From assembly GCF_001645105.1 (NCBI RefSeq), contig NZ_LKEG01000054.1:31328-95327 (forward strand): 64,000 nucleotides of DNA. Direction: 5' to 3'. Position numbers and translations under genes: made by a program. The notes beneath the pieces were generated by a model. The model made no database searches. It was not told the origin of the DNA and was given only the letters and a program-made list of their open reading frames with translations. Source of the stretch: Pseudomonas marginalis (lineage in GTDB: Bacteria; Pseudomonadota; Gammaproteobacteria; Pseudomonadales; Pseudomonadaceae). Shown piece after piece: positions 35,668 through 44,795 of this stretch (the stretch's first letter is position 1; each line of letters begins with the position of its first letter).

Positions 35668-38286
35668 TTAAATACCTGCTTCGACAAACGGCACGGTCAG
35701 GGCCAGGGCCGCGTCCAGGGCACCAGCGTCTACACCACCGCCTTGCGCCATGTCCGGACGACCACCGCCCTTCCCGCCCACTGCCGCGGCGGCTTGCTTC
35801 ATCAAATCACCGGCCTTGAGTTGGCCAGTCAGGTCCTTGGTTACACCGGCAACCAGAACGACCTTATCCTCATGGACACTGCCGAGCAGGATCACTGCGC
35901 GGCCGAGCTTGTTCTTCAACTGATCGACCAGGGCCAACAACGCCTTGCCGTCCTGACCATCCAGGCGCGCAGCCAGGACTTTGACATCCTTGACGTCCAC
36001 GGCCGAAGCCGACAGATCGTCACCTGCAGCGCTGGCCGCCTTGGCTTGCAACTGCTCCAGCTGTTTCTCCAGGGCGCGGTTGCGCTCCAGCACAGCGGAC
36101 AGCTTGTCGATCAGGTTGTCGCGGCTGCCCTTGACCAGGCTGGCCGCTTCCTTGAGTTGCTCTTCAGCTGCATTGAGGTAGGCCAGGGCCGCAGCACCGG
36201 TCACCGCCTCAATACGACGCACACCGGACGCGACGCCACCTTCGCTGATGATTTTCAGCAGGGCAATGTCGCCGGTACGGTTGGCGTGAATACCACCACA
36301 CAGCTCCACCGAGAAGTCGCCACCCATGCTCAGTACGCGAACATTGTCGCCGTACTTCTCGCCGAACAACGCCATGGCACCCTTGGCCTTGGCGGTCTCG
36401 ATGTCGGTCTCTTCGGTTTCTACCGCAGTGTTCCTGCGAATCTCAGCGTTGACGATGTCTTCCAGGGCCTTGATCTGCTCAGGCTTGATCGCTTCAAAAT
36501 GGCTGAAGTCAAAGCGCAGGCGCTGGCTGTCCACCAACGAACCTTTCTGCTGGACGTGCTCGCCCAGGACCTGGCGCAGTGCGGCGTGCAACAAGTGCGT
36601 GGCAGAGTGGTTCAGCGCCGTTGCATGGCGTACGTCGGCATCGACCTGGGTGTCCACCGGCGCACCGACCGTCAAGTTGCCCAACACCAAAACACCGTGA
36701 TGCAGGAACGCACCGCCGGTCTTGGTGGTGTCGCGCACCTCAAAACGACCGGACGTCGAGCTCAGGAAACCGCAGTCGCCAATCTGGCCACCGGATTCGG
36801 CATAGAACGGCGTCTGGTCCAGGACCACAACCGCCTCGTCGCCTTCACTCAACACGTCGACCGATTTACCGTCTTTATAGAGGGCAACGATCTTGGCCGC
36901 GCCAACGGTAGCCTTGTAACCGGTGAACTCGGTGGGCACGTCGACCTTGACCAGGGTGTTGTAGTCCAGGCCAAAGGAACTGGCGGAACGCGCACGCACA
37001 CGCTGGGCTTCCATCTCACGTTCAAAACCGGCCTCATCGATGGTCAACTCGCGTTCACGGGCGATGTCGGCGGTGAGGTCCATCGGGAACCCGTAGGTGT
37101 CATACAGCTTGAACACGACATCGCCCGGCACAACGGTGCCTTTGAGCTCAGCCAAGTCCTGTTCCAGAATCTTCAAGCCGTGCTCCAAGGTCTTGGAGAA
37201 CTGCTCCTCCTCAGCCTTGAGCACGCGCTCGATGTTGCCTTGCTGCTGCTTGAGTTCCGGGAAGGCTTCGCCCATCTCGGCAACCAGCGCGGCCACGATT
37301 TTGTAGAAGAAGCTGCCAGTGGCGCCCAGCTTGTTACCGTGGCGGCAGGCGCGACGGATGATACGACGCAGCACGTAGCCACGGCCTTCGTTGGACGGCA
37401 GTACACCGTCGGCAATCAGGAAGCCGCAGGAACGGATGTGGTCCGACACCACCTTGAGCGAAGACTGGCTTTCATTGGCACAGCCAATGGCCGCGGCCGA
37501 AGCGCTCAACAGGTTGGTGAACAGGTCGATTTCGTAGTTGGAATGAACGTGCTGCATCACCGCACTGATCCGCTCCAGGCCCATGCCGGTATCCACCGAC
37601 GGCGCCGGCAGCGGATGCAACACGCCATCGGCGGTGCGGTTGAACTGCATGAACACGTTGTTCCAGATCTCGATGTAACGGTCGCCGTCTTCTTCCGGCG
37701 ACCCCGGTGGGCCACCCCAGATGTCGGCGCCGTGATCGTAGAAAATCTCGGTGCAGGGGCCGCATGGGCCGGTATCACCCATGGTCCAGAAGTTATCGGA
37801 GGCGTAAGGCGCGCCCTTGTTGTCGCCGATGCGAATCATGCGCTCGACCGGCACCCCGATTTGCTGGGTCCAGATGTCGTAGGCTTCGTCATCGGTGGCA
37901 TAGACGGTGACCCAGAGTTTTTCCTTGGGCAGCTTCAACACGCCGGTCAGGAAGGTCCAGGCGAACGTAATCGCATCTTTCTTGAAATAGTCACCGAAGC
38001 TGAAGTTACCCAGCATTTCGAAGAAGGTGTGGTGGCGGGCGGTGTAGCCGACGTTTTCCAGGTCACTGTTCTTGCCGCCGGCCCGCACGCACTTCTGGCT
38101 GCTGGTGGCACGGGTGTAGGCGCGCTTTTCCTGGCCCAGGAAGCAGTCCTTGAACTGGTTCATCCCCGCGTTAGTGAACAGCAGGGTAGGGTCATTGCCT
38201 GGGATCAAGGAGCTGGAGGCGACACGGGTGTGACCTTGCTCTTCGAAGAAGCGAAGGAAGGCTTCACGGATTTCTGCGCTTTTCAT
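35668..38286 (-). CDS. alaS: Alanyl-tRNA synthetase
   Basis: This 872-residue class II enzyme charges tRNA-Ala. Start 38286 (MKSAEIREAFLRFF) drops 22 upstream residues that would overlap the promoter. Catalytic domain at the N terminus (FEEQGHTRVASSSLIPGND, GDTGPCGPCTEIFYD), editing domain with zinc-type motifs HSATHLLHAALR and CGGIHANRTG, and a C-terminal domain ending in a Gly-rich segment (AVGGKGGGRPDMAQGGG). Its promoter -10 sits in the centre of a 34-bp inverted repeat. Confidence 0.97.
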   Translation of the reverse strand: MKSAEIREAFLRFFEEQGHTRVASSSLIPGNDPTLLFTNAGMNQFKDCFLGQEKRAYTRATSSQKCVRAGGKNSDLENVGYTARHHTFFEMLGNFSFGDYFKKDAITFAWTFLTGVLKLPKEKLWVTVYATDDEAYDIWTQQIGVPVERMIRIGDNKGAPYASDNFWTMGDTGPCGPCTEIFYDHGADIWGGPPGSPEEDGDRYIEIWNNVFMQFNRTADGVLHPLPAPSVDTGMGLERISAVMQHVHSNYEIDLFTNLLSASAAAIGCANESQSSLKVVSDHIRSCGFLIADGVLPSNEGRGYVLRRIIRRACRHGNKLGATGSFFYKIVAALVAEMGEAFPELKQQQGNIERVLKAEEEQFSKTLEHGLKILEQDLAELKGTVVPGDVVFKLYDTYGFPMDLTADIARERELTIDEAGFEREMEAQRVRARSASSFGLDYNTLVKVDVPTEFTGYKATVGAAKIVALYKDGKSVDVLSEGDEAVVVLDQTPFYAESGGQIGDCGFLSSTSGRFEVRDTTKTGGAFLHHGVLVLGNLTVGAPVDTQVDADVRHATALNHSATHLLHAALRQVLGEHVQQKGSLVDSQRLRFDFSHFEAIKPEQIKALEDIVNAEIRRNTAVETEETDIETAKAKGAMALFGEKYGDNVRVLSMGGDFSVELCGGIHANRTGDIALLKIISEGGVASGVRRIEAVTGAAALAYLNAAEEQLKEAASLVKGSRDNLIDKLSAVLERNRALEKQLEQLQAKAASAAGDDLSASAVDVKDVKVLAARLDGQDGKALLALVDQLKNKLGRAVILLGSVHEDKVVLVAGVTKDLTGQLKAGDLMKQAAAAVGGKGGGRPDMAQGGGVDAGALDAALALTVPFVEAGI

Positions 38287-38346
38287 TAGGTTCTTCCACG
38301 GAGTCTGCGGCCAAAGGCCAGTGCGCAACATCATCAGACGAAGCGA

Positions 38347-38380
38347 CGGCAAAGGGCCGCATTATATCGGCCCTTTGCCG
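38347..38380 (-). promoter_or_regulatory. alaS promoter inside a 34-bp inverted repeat
   Basis: CGGCAAAGGGCCG and its exact complement (13 bp each) flank the 8-bp centre ATATAATG on the minus strand, which contains a consensus TATAAT -10. No good -35 is visible. E. coli AlaRS is known to repress its own gene by binding a palindrome around the start site; this could be the Pseudomonas counterpart (inference). Confidence 0.6.
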
Positions 38381-38432
38381 GTGGTACAGCGTGTTTATGC
38401 GATAGAGAGGTTCAATTAGACGGTCTGCACGC

Positions 38433-39437
38433 TCATTTTGGCGAAAACTCGACAAATGCCTGCAGCACGCGCTCCATCTGGGCGCGGCTGACATCCATAT
38501 GCGTGACCATGCGCAGCCGCGGCGCAACGCTCAGCTTGATCCCGCGCTCGGCGGCAAAGGCCTTCAGGGCATCGGCCCGGTCGCCGATCTGCACGTAGAC
38601 CATATTGGTCTGCACCGGCTCCACGCTGTACCCGGCCTCGCGCAGCGCATCCCCCAGCCACAGGGCATTGGCGTGGTCATCGGCCAGGCGCTGTACCTGG
38701 TGATCCAGGGCATACAGCCCCGCCGCCGCCAGGGAGCCGGCCTGGCGCATACCGCCACCGACCATCTTGCGCAGGCGCCGGGCCTTGGCGATCAGCGCCG
38801 TGGAGCCGCACAGCACCGAGCCGATCGGCGCGCCGAGGCCTTTGGACAGGCACACCGACACCGAGTCAAAGTGCTGGGCAATCGCGCGCGCATCCACCCC
38901 CAGCTTGACCGCTGCGTTGTAGAGCCGCGCGCCGTCCAAGTGCAGCGCCAGGCCATGTTCACGGGTGAACGCGCGGGCGTTCGCCAGGTACTCCAGCGGC
39001 AACACCTTGCCTTGCATGGTGTTTTCCAACGCCAGCAGGCGGGTGCGGGCGAAGTGGAAATCGTCCGGCTTGATCGCAGCCAGCACCTGGTCCAGGTCCA
39101 GTGAGCCGTCCGCCTGCACGTCCAAGGGCTGGGGCTGGATCGAACCGAGCACCGCCGCCCCGCCCCCTTCGTATTTGTAGGTGTGCGCTTGTTGGCCGAC
39201 GATGTATTCCTCGCCGCGCTCACAATGCGCCATCAACGCCAGCAGGTTGCTCATGGTGCCGGTGGGCACGAACAACGCCGCGGCAAACCCCAGGCGCTTG
39301 GCCAGTTCGGCTTCCAGGCGGTTGACGCTGGGGTCTTCGCCGTAGACGTCATCACCGCTGGCGGCAGTGGCCATCGCATCGAGCATGCCAGGGGTGGGTT
39401 GGGTCACGGTGTCGCTGCGCAGGTCAATCACGGACAT
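38433..39437 (-). CDS. ltaA: Low-specificity L-threonine aldolase
   Basis: This 334-residue PLP enzyme cleaves threonine and allo-threonine to glycine and acetaldehyde. MSVIDLRSDTVTQPT is the family's N terminus; the PLP-binding Lys lies in SVCLSKGLGAPIGS; HLDGARLYNAAVKL holds the conserved Asp/Arg. Length is normal for the fold-type I aldolase family. It is separated from alaS by the palindromic promoter and probably transcribed alone. Confidence 0.93.
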   Translation of the reverse strand: MSVIDLRSDTVTQPTPGMLDAMATAASGDDVYGEDPSVNRLEAELAKRLGFAAALFVPTGTMSNLLALMAHCERGEEYIVGQQAHTYKYEGGGAAVLGSIQPQPLDVQADGSLDLDQVLAAIKPDDFHFARTRLLALENTMQGKVLPLEYLANARAFTREHGLALHLDGARLYNAAVKLGVDARAIAQHFDSVSVCLSKGLGAPIGSVLCGSTALIAKARRLRKMVGGGMRQAGSLAAAGLYALDHQVQRLADDHANALWLGDALREAGYSVEPVQTNMVYVQIGDRADALKAFAAERGIKLSVAPRLRMVTHMDVSRAQMERVLQAFVEFSPK

Positions 39438-39609
39438 GAATCAAGCCTCTGACGATTTGAATAAGTGCCTTATAAGCATGATTACTGCGGGCAAAGCCTC
39501 GGAATATCAAGCCCCCGCTGCATTGAATCGAATACCAACCAAACAAACCGATATAGCTTATCGATACGGCGGTCGTGCAGTTTTCGAAAAACCGTGTTAA
39601 AAACTCTCC

Positions 39610-39629
39610 GCCGCCAGGGTTCTGGCGGC
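39610..39629 (+). other. Perfect hairpin adjoining the FMN riboswitch
   Basis: GCCGCCAG-GGTT-CTGGCGGC is an 8-bp stem with tetraloop ending 2 nt before the riboswitch P1 helix. It could stack on P1 or terminate upstream transcripts; there is no T-run. Confidence 0.5.
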
Positions 39630-39631
39630 AA

Positions 39632-39795
39632 CGTTCTCAGGGCGGGGTGCAATTCCCCACCGGCGGTAATTGCACGCAATGTGCATAGCCCGCGAGCGCT
39701 TGGCGCCTCGAACTGCTCACGCGGTACGGCGACAAGGTCAGCAGACCCGGTGTGATCCCGGGGCCGACGGTCATAGTCCGGATGAAGAGAGAACG
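39632..39795 (+). ncRNA. FMN riboswitch (RFN element)
   Basis: The conserved RFN blocks are present in order: AGGGCGGGGTGCAATTCCCC, ACCGGCGGTAAT, AGCCCGCGAGCG, GGTCAGCAGACCCGGTGTGA, CCGGGGCCGACGGTCATAGT and CCGGATGAAGAGAGAACG. Helix P1 pairs CGTTCTC (39632-39638) with GAGAACG (39789-39795). It precedes a lumazine synthase gene, so FMN should repress it. Confidence 0.95.
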
Positions 39796-39864
39796 GGATT
39801 GGCACCTAAGGGCCGCGCACCCCGTGTGCTTGCGTACCCTTAAATCCCATTCGATTCATAACGC

Positions 39865-39885
39865 CCTGTTTTTTTCTTAAACAGG
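39865..39885 (+). promoter_or_regulatory. Shine-Dalgarno-sequestering hairpin of the FMN riboswitch
   Basis: CCTGTTT (39865-39871) pairs exactly with AAACAGG (39879-39885), covering the first bases of the ribosome binding site AGGAG (39883-39887). The seven-T loop also resembles a terminator tract. Confidence 0.6.
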
Positions 39886-39894
39886 AGTCAGAAC

Positions 39895-40404
39895 ATGCAA
39901 CCCACCGCTATCGACAGCAAAAGCAAAAACCATCACGGCGAGCGCGTCGCGTTTATCCAGGCCTGCTGGCACAAGGATATTGTCGACCAATCGCGTAAAG
40001 GCTTCCTCGCCGAAATGATCGCCCAGGGCTACCAGGAATCGGACATCGATTTCTTCGAAGTCGGCGGCGCCTTTGAAATGCCCCTGCACGCCAAGCTGCT
40101 GGCCAAGACCGGCCGTTACGCCGGCATCGTTGCCGCCGCGCTGGTGGTGGACGGTGGCATCTACCGCCACGAATTCGTCGCCCAATCGGTAGTCAGCGGC
40201 CTGATGCAGGTGCAGCTGGAAACCGAAGTGCCAGTGTTCTCGGTGTCGCTGACCCCGCACCACTTCCACGCCGGCAGCGAGCACACCACGTTCTTCTACG
40301 AGCACTTCGTGCACAAGGGCCAGGAAGCTGCGCGTACCTGCGCCGACACCCTGCACAAGGTCCGCGCGATTCGCCGTAGCGAGCCACGCGCGGTAGCGGT
40401 CTAA
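39895..40404 (+). CDS. ribH: 6,7-dimethyl-8-ribityllumazine synthase, RibH2 type
   Basis: This 169-residue enzyme condenses the ribityl-aminouracil intermediate with dihydroxybutanone phosphate, the penultimate step to riboflavin. ACWHKDIVDQSRKGF, FEVGGAFEMPLHAKLL and VVDGGIYRHEFVAQ correspond to the substrate loops. It resembles the second-type, decameric RibH2 known in Brucella rather than the usual housekeeping RibH, and is controlled alone by the riboswitch. It is therefore likely a paralogue used on riboflavin shortage. Confidence 0.88.
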   Translation: MQPTAIDSKSKNHHGERVAFIQACWHKDIVDQSRKGFLAEMIAQGYQESDIDFFEVGGAFEMPLHAKLLAKTGRYAGIVAAALVVDGGIYRHEFVAQSVVSGLMQVQLETEVPVFSVSLTPHHFHAGSEHTTFFYEHFVHKGQEAARTCADTLHKVRAIRRSEPRAVAV

Positions 40405-40420
40405 GCAGCACTGCAAAGCA

Positions 40421-40515
40421 AAATGTGGGAGGGGGCTTGCCCCCGATGGCGGTGGGTCAGAATCACATACGGTGACTGACACATCCTCATCGGGGGCAAG
40501 CCCCCTCCCACATTT
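40421..40515. repeat. REPIN-like repeat 4
   Basis: Full inverted arms AATGTGGGAGGGGGCTTGCC and ATCGGGGGCAAGCCCCCTCC flank a spacer, between convergent ribH and astE. Confidence 0.9.
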
Positions 40516-40537
40516 GGATCTGACCAGGCCTTGAGCT

Positions 40538-41542
40538 TCAGCCCAGGACAGCGTCCGTCGTCGGCACAATCAATATCCCTGCCCGCAAACCATTCTTCAC
40601 CTTCGGGTTAGGGAAGATGATGCGTGCACCCTCCTCCTCGATCACCCAGCGCGTCTTGGCCACATCTTCGGCCAGCAGATAACCCTTTTCCAAATCCGAA
40701 AAGTTTTCCACGTCAGCCGGCAAATGCAGCAGGAACGCATCACTGTGCTTGATGACTTCGCGCGACACGGCGAACAGTTTCAACCCTTCCAAGCTGTCAG
40801 TCTCAGGTTCGGTGCCTTCGATGATCTGCTTGAGGCGCAGCTCCAGGCGGGAAACATTCACGCCCTGGTTCTGCCCAAACGGCCGCGCCTTACCCAACTC
40901 CAGGGTGAAAGCCTCGGCCTCCAACTGTTCATAGGTAAACGCGGTGAAGGTAATCGAGGTCTTGTTCTGCAGCAGCACCGCTTGCATGCCAGCAGCGTTC
41001 AGGCGCGCCAGTTGGTGACGTGAATGCTGGCGACCTTCTTTCCACGGGTACAAGGCGAACTGCTCGATCTTCGAGCCACGAATGGCCGTGTGCAGGTCGT
41101 AATGCAGGCGCGAACGGCCCGGCAGGCTGAAGAAACTGCGAGCCAGTTGCTCCAGCTCGGCGGCGCGCATGGCTTCGGGGCCGATGTTTTTTTCATGCCG
41201 ACCGTTGAACAGCCGGTTGACGTCCAGCTCGAGGTAGCGCTCGCCGCGGCGCATGGCCTCGGTGTTGCCGAACAGGAACAGCACACGGGAGCGTGGTTTG
41301 ATCTCCCCACGGGCGATGCCATGCAACAGGCGGTCGAGCAGTTCGATCGGCGCTGTCTCATTGCCATGGATGCCGGACGACAGCAGCAGGTCGCTGCCGT
41401 TGTCGCGGGCCTCAGGTGGGCGCACTTCAAGCGCGCCCTCACTGAGCCAGCGCATCTGCACGCCGTCGACAGTCAGTTGAATTTTTTGCGCCGGTTCGCG
41501 ACCGGCGAGGGTCAGTTCAAGCAGTTTGCCGAGGGCGAGCAT
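40538..41542 (-). CDS. astE: Succinylglutamate desuccinylase AstE (AruE)
   Basis: This 334-residue zinc hydrolase releases glutamate and succinate, the final step of the AST pathway. Zinc ligands are in GIHGNETAPIELLD (H and E) and the later His in LHYDLHTAIRG. It is last in the astC-aruF-aruG-astD-astB operon; a REPIN follows and no classic terminator is visible. Confidence 0.95.
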   Translation of the reverse strand: MLALGKLLELTLAGREPAQKIQLTVDGVQMRWLSEGALEVRPPEARDNGSDLLLSSGIHGNETAPIELLDRLLHGIARGEIKPRSRVLFLFGNTEAMRRGERYLELDVNRLFNGRHEKNIGPEAMRAAELEQLARSFFSLPGRSRLHYDLHTAIRGSKIEQFALYPWKEGRQHSRHQLARLNAAGMQAVLLQNKTSITFTAFTYEQLEAEAFTLELGKARPFGQNQGVNVSRLELRLKQIIEGTEPETDSLEGLKLFAVSREVIKHSDAFLLHLPADVENFSDLEKGYLLAEDVAKTRWVIEEEGARIIFPNPKVKNGLRAGILIVPTTDAVLG

Positions 41543-41553
41543 AAGCAGCTTCC

Positions 41554-41844
41554 TTAGTGGTTGCAGCCAGGACCGTGGACGTGATCGTCGTCATCGCCTT
41601 CAACGTCGGCCGGTTCCATTTCCAGTTGCAGGCTCATCAGGTTGGTGGCCAGCGGGCGCATCAACAGGTTGGCGTACTCGGCGTCGCCCTCTTCCACGTC
41701 CACACCGATCAGCAGTTGGCCACGGCCGTCGTGCTGGATCCAGATCTCCTTGCCCTGCCACACCACGGCGACGCGGGTGCAGGAGGTTTCCAGCTGGGTG
41801 CCGTCGGTGTCTTCAAGGATCAGTTTCAGGGTGTCGGTGGTCAT
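41554..41844 (-). CDS. Small acidic ast-operon protein with His/Cys tail
   Basis: This 96-residue protein is conserved between aruB and aruE in Pseudomonas (same place as P. aeruginosa PA0900). It starts MTTDTLKLILEDTDG and ends EGDDDDHVHGPGCNH, an acidic, His- and Cys-containing tail that could bind a metal. It may help AstE, a zinc enzyme encoded just downstream, but this is inference from position and composition only. Confidence 0.8.
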   Translation of the reverse strand: MTTDTLKLILEDTDGTQLETSCTRVAVVWQGKEIWIQHDGRGQLLIGVDVEEGDAEYANLLMRPLATNLMSLQLEMEPADVEGDDDDHVHGPGCNH

Positions 41845-41882
41845 AGAGTAGCTCTCAGCATAGGGCGTAAAAGAAGGTGGCG

Positions 41883-43229
41883 TTAATTGATCTGGAACGG
41901 ATAAACCGAGCCCAGTTTAAGGATTTGCGTCAGTTCATCCAGTGCCGTCCGGCACTCAAGCAGCAATTGCGGGTCAGCCAGGTCGGTTTCACGCAGGCTG
42001 TCGCGGTAGTGCTTGTCGACCCATTGGGTCAGCGTGTCGTACAGCGGCGCCGTCATGATAACGCCTGGATTCACCGCCGCCAGTTCCGTTTCGTTCAAGG
42101 CGACACGCAAGCGCAGGCAGGCCGGGCCTCCGCCGTTCTGCATGCTTTGCTTGAGGTCGAACACCTTCACTTCGCGGATCAACCCACCGGACGCGGTCAG
42201 GCCTTGCAGGTACTGCCAGACGCGTTCGTTGGCGCGGCACTCTTCCGGCACGATCAGCAGCATCGAGCCATCGGCGCGGCTCAGCAGTTGGCTATTGAAC
42301 AGGTAGGAACGCACCGCGTCCTCGACACTGACCTGGGCGCGGGGCACGCACACCGACTGGAAGTTGCCGCCCAGCTTGCCCAACTTGCCGTGCAGTTCGC
42401 CGAGCATCTGCTCGGTATTGAGGAACGCATCCTCGTGATAGAACAGCACTTCACCGTTGCCCACCGCGATCACATCATTGTGGAACACGCCGGCATCGAT
42501 CACCGCCGGGTTCTGCTGGGCGTAGACCACGCCGTCGTCCTGCAAGCCGTGCAAGCGCGCGACCGCCTGGGACGCTTCGAGCGTCTGGCGCGCCGGGTAC
42601 TTCTGGGGTGCCGGGTAACGGGTGTCAAAGGCGCTGCGCCCGTACACAAAAAACTCCACGCCCGCCTCGCCATAGTCGCGGCAGAAGCGTGTGTGGTTGG
42701 CCGCACCCTCGTCACCGAACTGCGCCACCGCCGGCAACGCGGCGTGGTGGGCGAAGTGCTTCTGGTCGGCAAACATCGCCCCCAGCACGCGGCTGGTGGT
42801 CGGATGTTCGATGCTGCGGTGGTACTTGCAGTTGAGGTTGGCGGCGGTGAAATGCACGCGGCCGTCAGCAGTGTCGGCACTCGGGCTGACGGTGGCGGCA
42901 TTGGCCACCCACATGCTCGACGCCGAACAGCTCGCGACCAGCAGCGGCATGGCGTGCTTGGCCGCCTGCTGGATGACTTGGGCGTCGGTGCCGCTGAAAC
43001 CGAGGTTGCGCAAGGCGGCCACATCCGGACGCTCCTGGGGGGCCAACACACCTTGCACAAAGCCCATGTCCATCAGGGCTTTCATTTTCTGCAGGCCCTG
43101 CAACGCCGCTTCCTTCGGATTGGAAGACTGCTGGCTGTTGCTCTGGGACGCGACGTTGCCGTAGGACAAACCGCCGTAGTTATGGGTCGGCCCCACTAGA
43201 CCGTCAAAATTGACTTCATAGGATTTCAT
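41883..43229 (-). CDS. astB: N-succinylarginine dihydrolase AstB (AruB)
   Basis: This 448-residue enzyme hydrolyses N2-succinylarginine to succinylornithine, CO2 and ammonia. The family N terminus EVNFDGLVGPTHNYGGLSYGN, HNDVIAVGN, and the C-terminal GGGPACLRLRV with the nucleophilic Cys are present. A perfect REP palindrome (43282-43313) separates it from astD within the operon. Confidence 0.96.
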   Translation of the reverse strand: MKSYEVNFDGLVGPTHNYGGLSYGNVASQSNSQQSSNPKEAALQGLQKMKALMDMGFVQGVLAPQERPDVAALRNLGFSGTDAQVIQQAAKHAMPLLVASCSASSMWVANAATVSPSADTADGRVHFTAANLNCKYHRSIEHPTTSRVLGAMFADQKHFAHHAALPAVAQFGDEGAANHTRFCRDYGEAGVEFFVYGRSAFDTRYPAPQKYPARQTLEASQAVARLHGLQDDGVVYAQQNPAVIDAGVFHNDVIAVGNGEVLFYHEDAFLNTEQMLGELHGKLGKLGGNFQSVCVPRAQVSVEDAVRSYLFNSQLLSRADGSMLLIVPEECRANERVWQYLQGLTASGGLIREVKVFDLKQSMQNGGGPACLRLRVALNETELAAVNPGVIMTAPLYDTLTQWVDKHYRDSLRETDLADPQLLLECRTALDELTQILKLGSVYPFQIN

Positions 43230-43281
43230 CGGCGAGGCTCCACGAACATCTGTATTTTTATAGGCATCAATAACAAAGCTT

Positions 43282-43313
43282 CTGTGGCGAGGGAGCTTGC
43301 TCCCTCGCCACAG
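43282..43313. repeat. Single perfect REP palindrome inside the ast operon
   Basis: CTGTGGCGAGGGAGC-TT-GCTCCCTCGCCACAG has 15-bp arms, between astD and astB. As RNA it forms a strong hairpin, probably affecting stability of the two halves of the message. Confidence 0.88.
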
Positions 43314-43328
43314 GGTTTCATTGCACCC

Positions 43329-44795
43329 TTAAGACAAGCGCACGCCGGGGGTCAGCGTTGCCGGGACCACCAGGCTCGGGGTCTCCAACGAGGCCACCGG
43401 GTATGCGCAATAGTCCGCCGCGTAATACGCACTGGCGCGATGGTTGCCCGACGCCCCTACCCCACCGAACGGCGCGGTACTGGCGGCGCCGGTCAGTTGT
43501 TTGTTCCAGTTGACGATACCGGCGCGGCTTTCCAGCCAGAACTGCTGGTAGCGCGCTTCGGAATCCGACAACAAGCCCGCAGCCAGGCCGTACTGGGTGT
43601 TGTTGGCCTCGGCAATCGCCGCTGCAAAATCCGCGTAGCGGATCACCTGCAACAGCGGGCCGAACAATTCTTCGTCTTCGCGCGCGGTCACGCCGGTCAC
43701 GTCGATGATACCTGGCGTCAGCAGCGCAGCCTGATCCTGTGGCTGGGTCATTTCCAGCAGCGCCACGGCGCCGTTGGCCAACATCAGTTCCTGGGCATCC
43801 ATCAACGCCTTGGCAGCCGCCAGGGAAATCACCGACCCCATGAACGGCGCCGGTTGCTGGTCGAACGCACCGACTGCAATCGTCGCGCTGACTGCCACCA
43901 GGCGCGCCAGCAACGCATCGCCCCAGGCGCCTTCCGGCACCAGCAGGCGACGGGCACAGGTGCAACGTTGGCCTGCGGAGATAAACGCCGACTGAATAAT
44001 GGTGTAGACCGCCGCATCCACGTCGGCCACTTCGTCGACCACCAGCGGGTTGTTGCCGCCCATTTCCAGGGCCAGGATCTTGTCCGGGCGCCCTGAGAAT
44101 TGCTGGTGCAGGTGGTTACCGGTACGGCTCGAACCGGTAAAGAACAGCCCGTCGATGCCGGGGTTGGCCGCCAGGGCGATGCCGGTTTCCCGCGCGCCTT
44201 GCAGCAGGTTCAGCACACCCGCCGGCAGGCCGGCTTCGATCCAGCATTGCACGGTCAGCTCGGCGACTTTAGGGGTCAGCTCGCTCGGCTTGAACAGCAC
44301 GGTATTACCCGCCAGCAAGGCCGGGACGATATGCCCGTTCGGCAAGTGCCCCGGGAAGTTGTAAGGCCCGAACACCGCCACCACACCGTGTGGCTTGTGG
44401 CGCAGTACAGCGGTGGCGTCGCCCAGGGGACCGCTCTTCTCGCCGGTACGCTCGCGGTAGCTCTGCACCGAGATCGCGATCTTGTTGGCCATGCTGGTGA
44501 CTTCGGTGGCCGACTCCCAGAGCGGCTTGCCGGTTTCCTCGCCGATGCAACGGGCGATCTCATCGGCGCGGTTTTTCAGCGTGGCCGCGAAGGTCTCGAG
44601 CACACTGATACGCTCTTCCAGCGGGCGCCGGGCCCAGGCCGGGAATGCTTGGCGCGCGGCCTGCACGGCGGATTCAACCTGCTCGGCAGTCGCACCGTTG
44701 CCGGACCACAACACGTGCTGGGTCACCGGGTTGCGCGACTCAAACAGTTCACCCTGGCCAGCCAGCCAGCTACCTGCGATATACAGCGAATTCAT
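43329..44795 (-). CDS. astD: Succinylglutamate semialdehyde dehydrogenase AstD (AruD)
   Basis: This 488-residue NAD-dependent aldehyde dehydrogenase oxidises succinylglutamate semialdehyde to succinylglutamate. The NAD-binding FTGSSRTGN, catalytic Glu in LEMGGNNPLVV and nucleophilic Cys in AGQRCTCARRL are present. Its start overlaps the aruG stop by 4 bp. Confidence 0.96.
   Translation of the reverse strand: MNSLYIAGSWLAGQGELFESRNPVTQHVLWSGNGATAEQVESAVQAARQAFPAWARRPLEERISVLETFAATLKNRADEIARCIGEETGKPLWESATEVTSMANKIAISVQSYRERTGEKSGPLGDATAVLRHKPHGVVAVFGPYNFPGHLPNGHIVPALLAGNTVLFKPSELTPKVAELTVQCWIEAGLPAGVLNLLQGARETGIALAANPGIDGLFFTGSSRTGNHLHQQFSGRPDKILALEMGGNNPLVVDEVADVDAAVYTIIQSAFISAGQRCTCARRLLVPEGAWGDALLARLVAVSATIAVGAFDQQPAPFMGSVISLAAAKALMDAQELMLANGAVALLEMTQPQDQAALLTPGIIDVTGVTAREDEELFGPLLQVIRYADFAAAIAEANNTQYGLAAGLLSDSEARYQQFWLESRAGIVNWNKQLTGAASTAPFGGVGASGNHRASAYYAADYCAYPVASLETPSLVVPATLTPGVRLS

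Noticed and set aside
35743..38289. 848-codon plus-strand ORF over alaS
   Set aside because: Antisense shadow of an unmistakable alanyl-tRNA synthetase.
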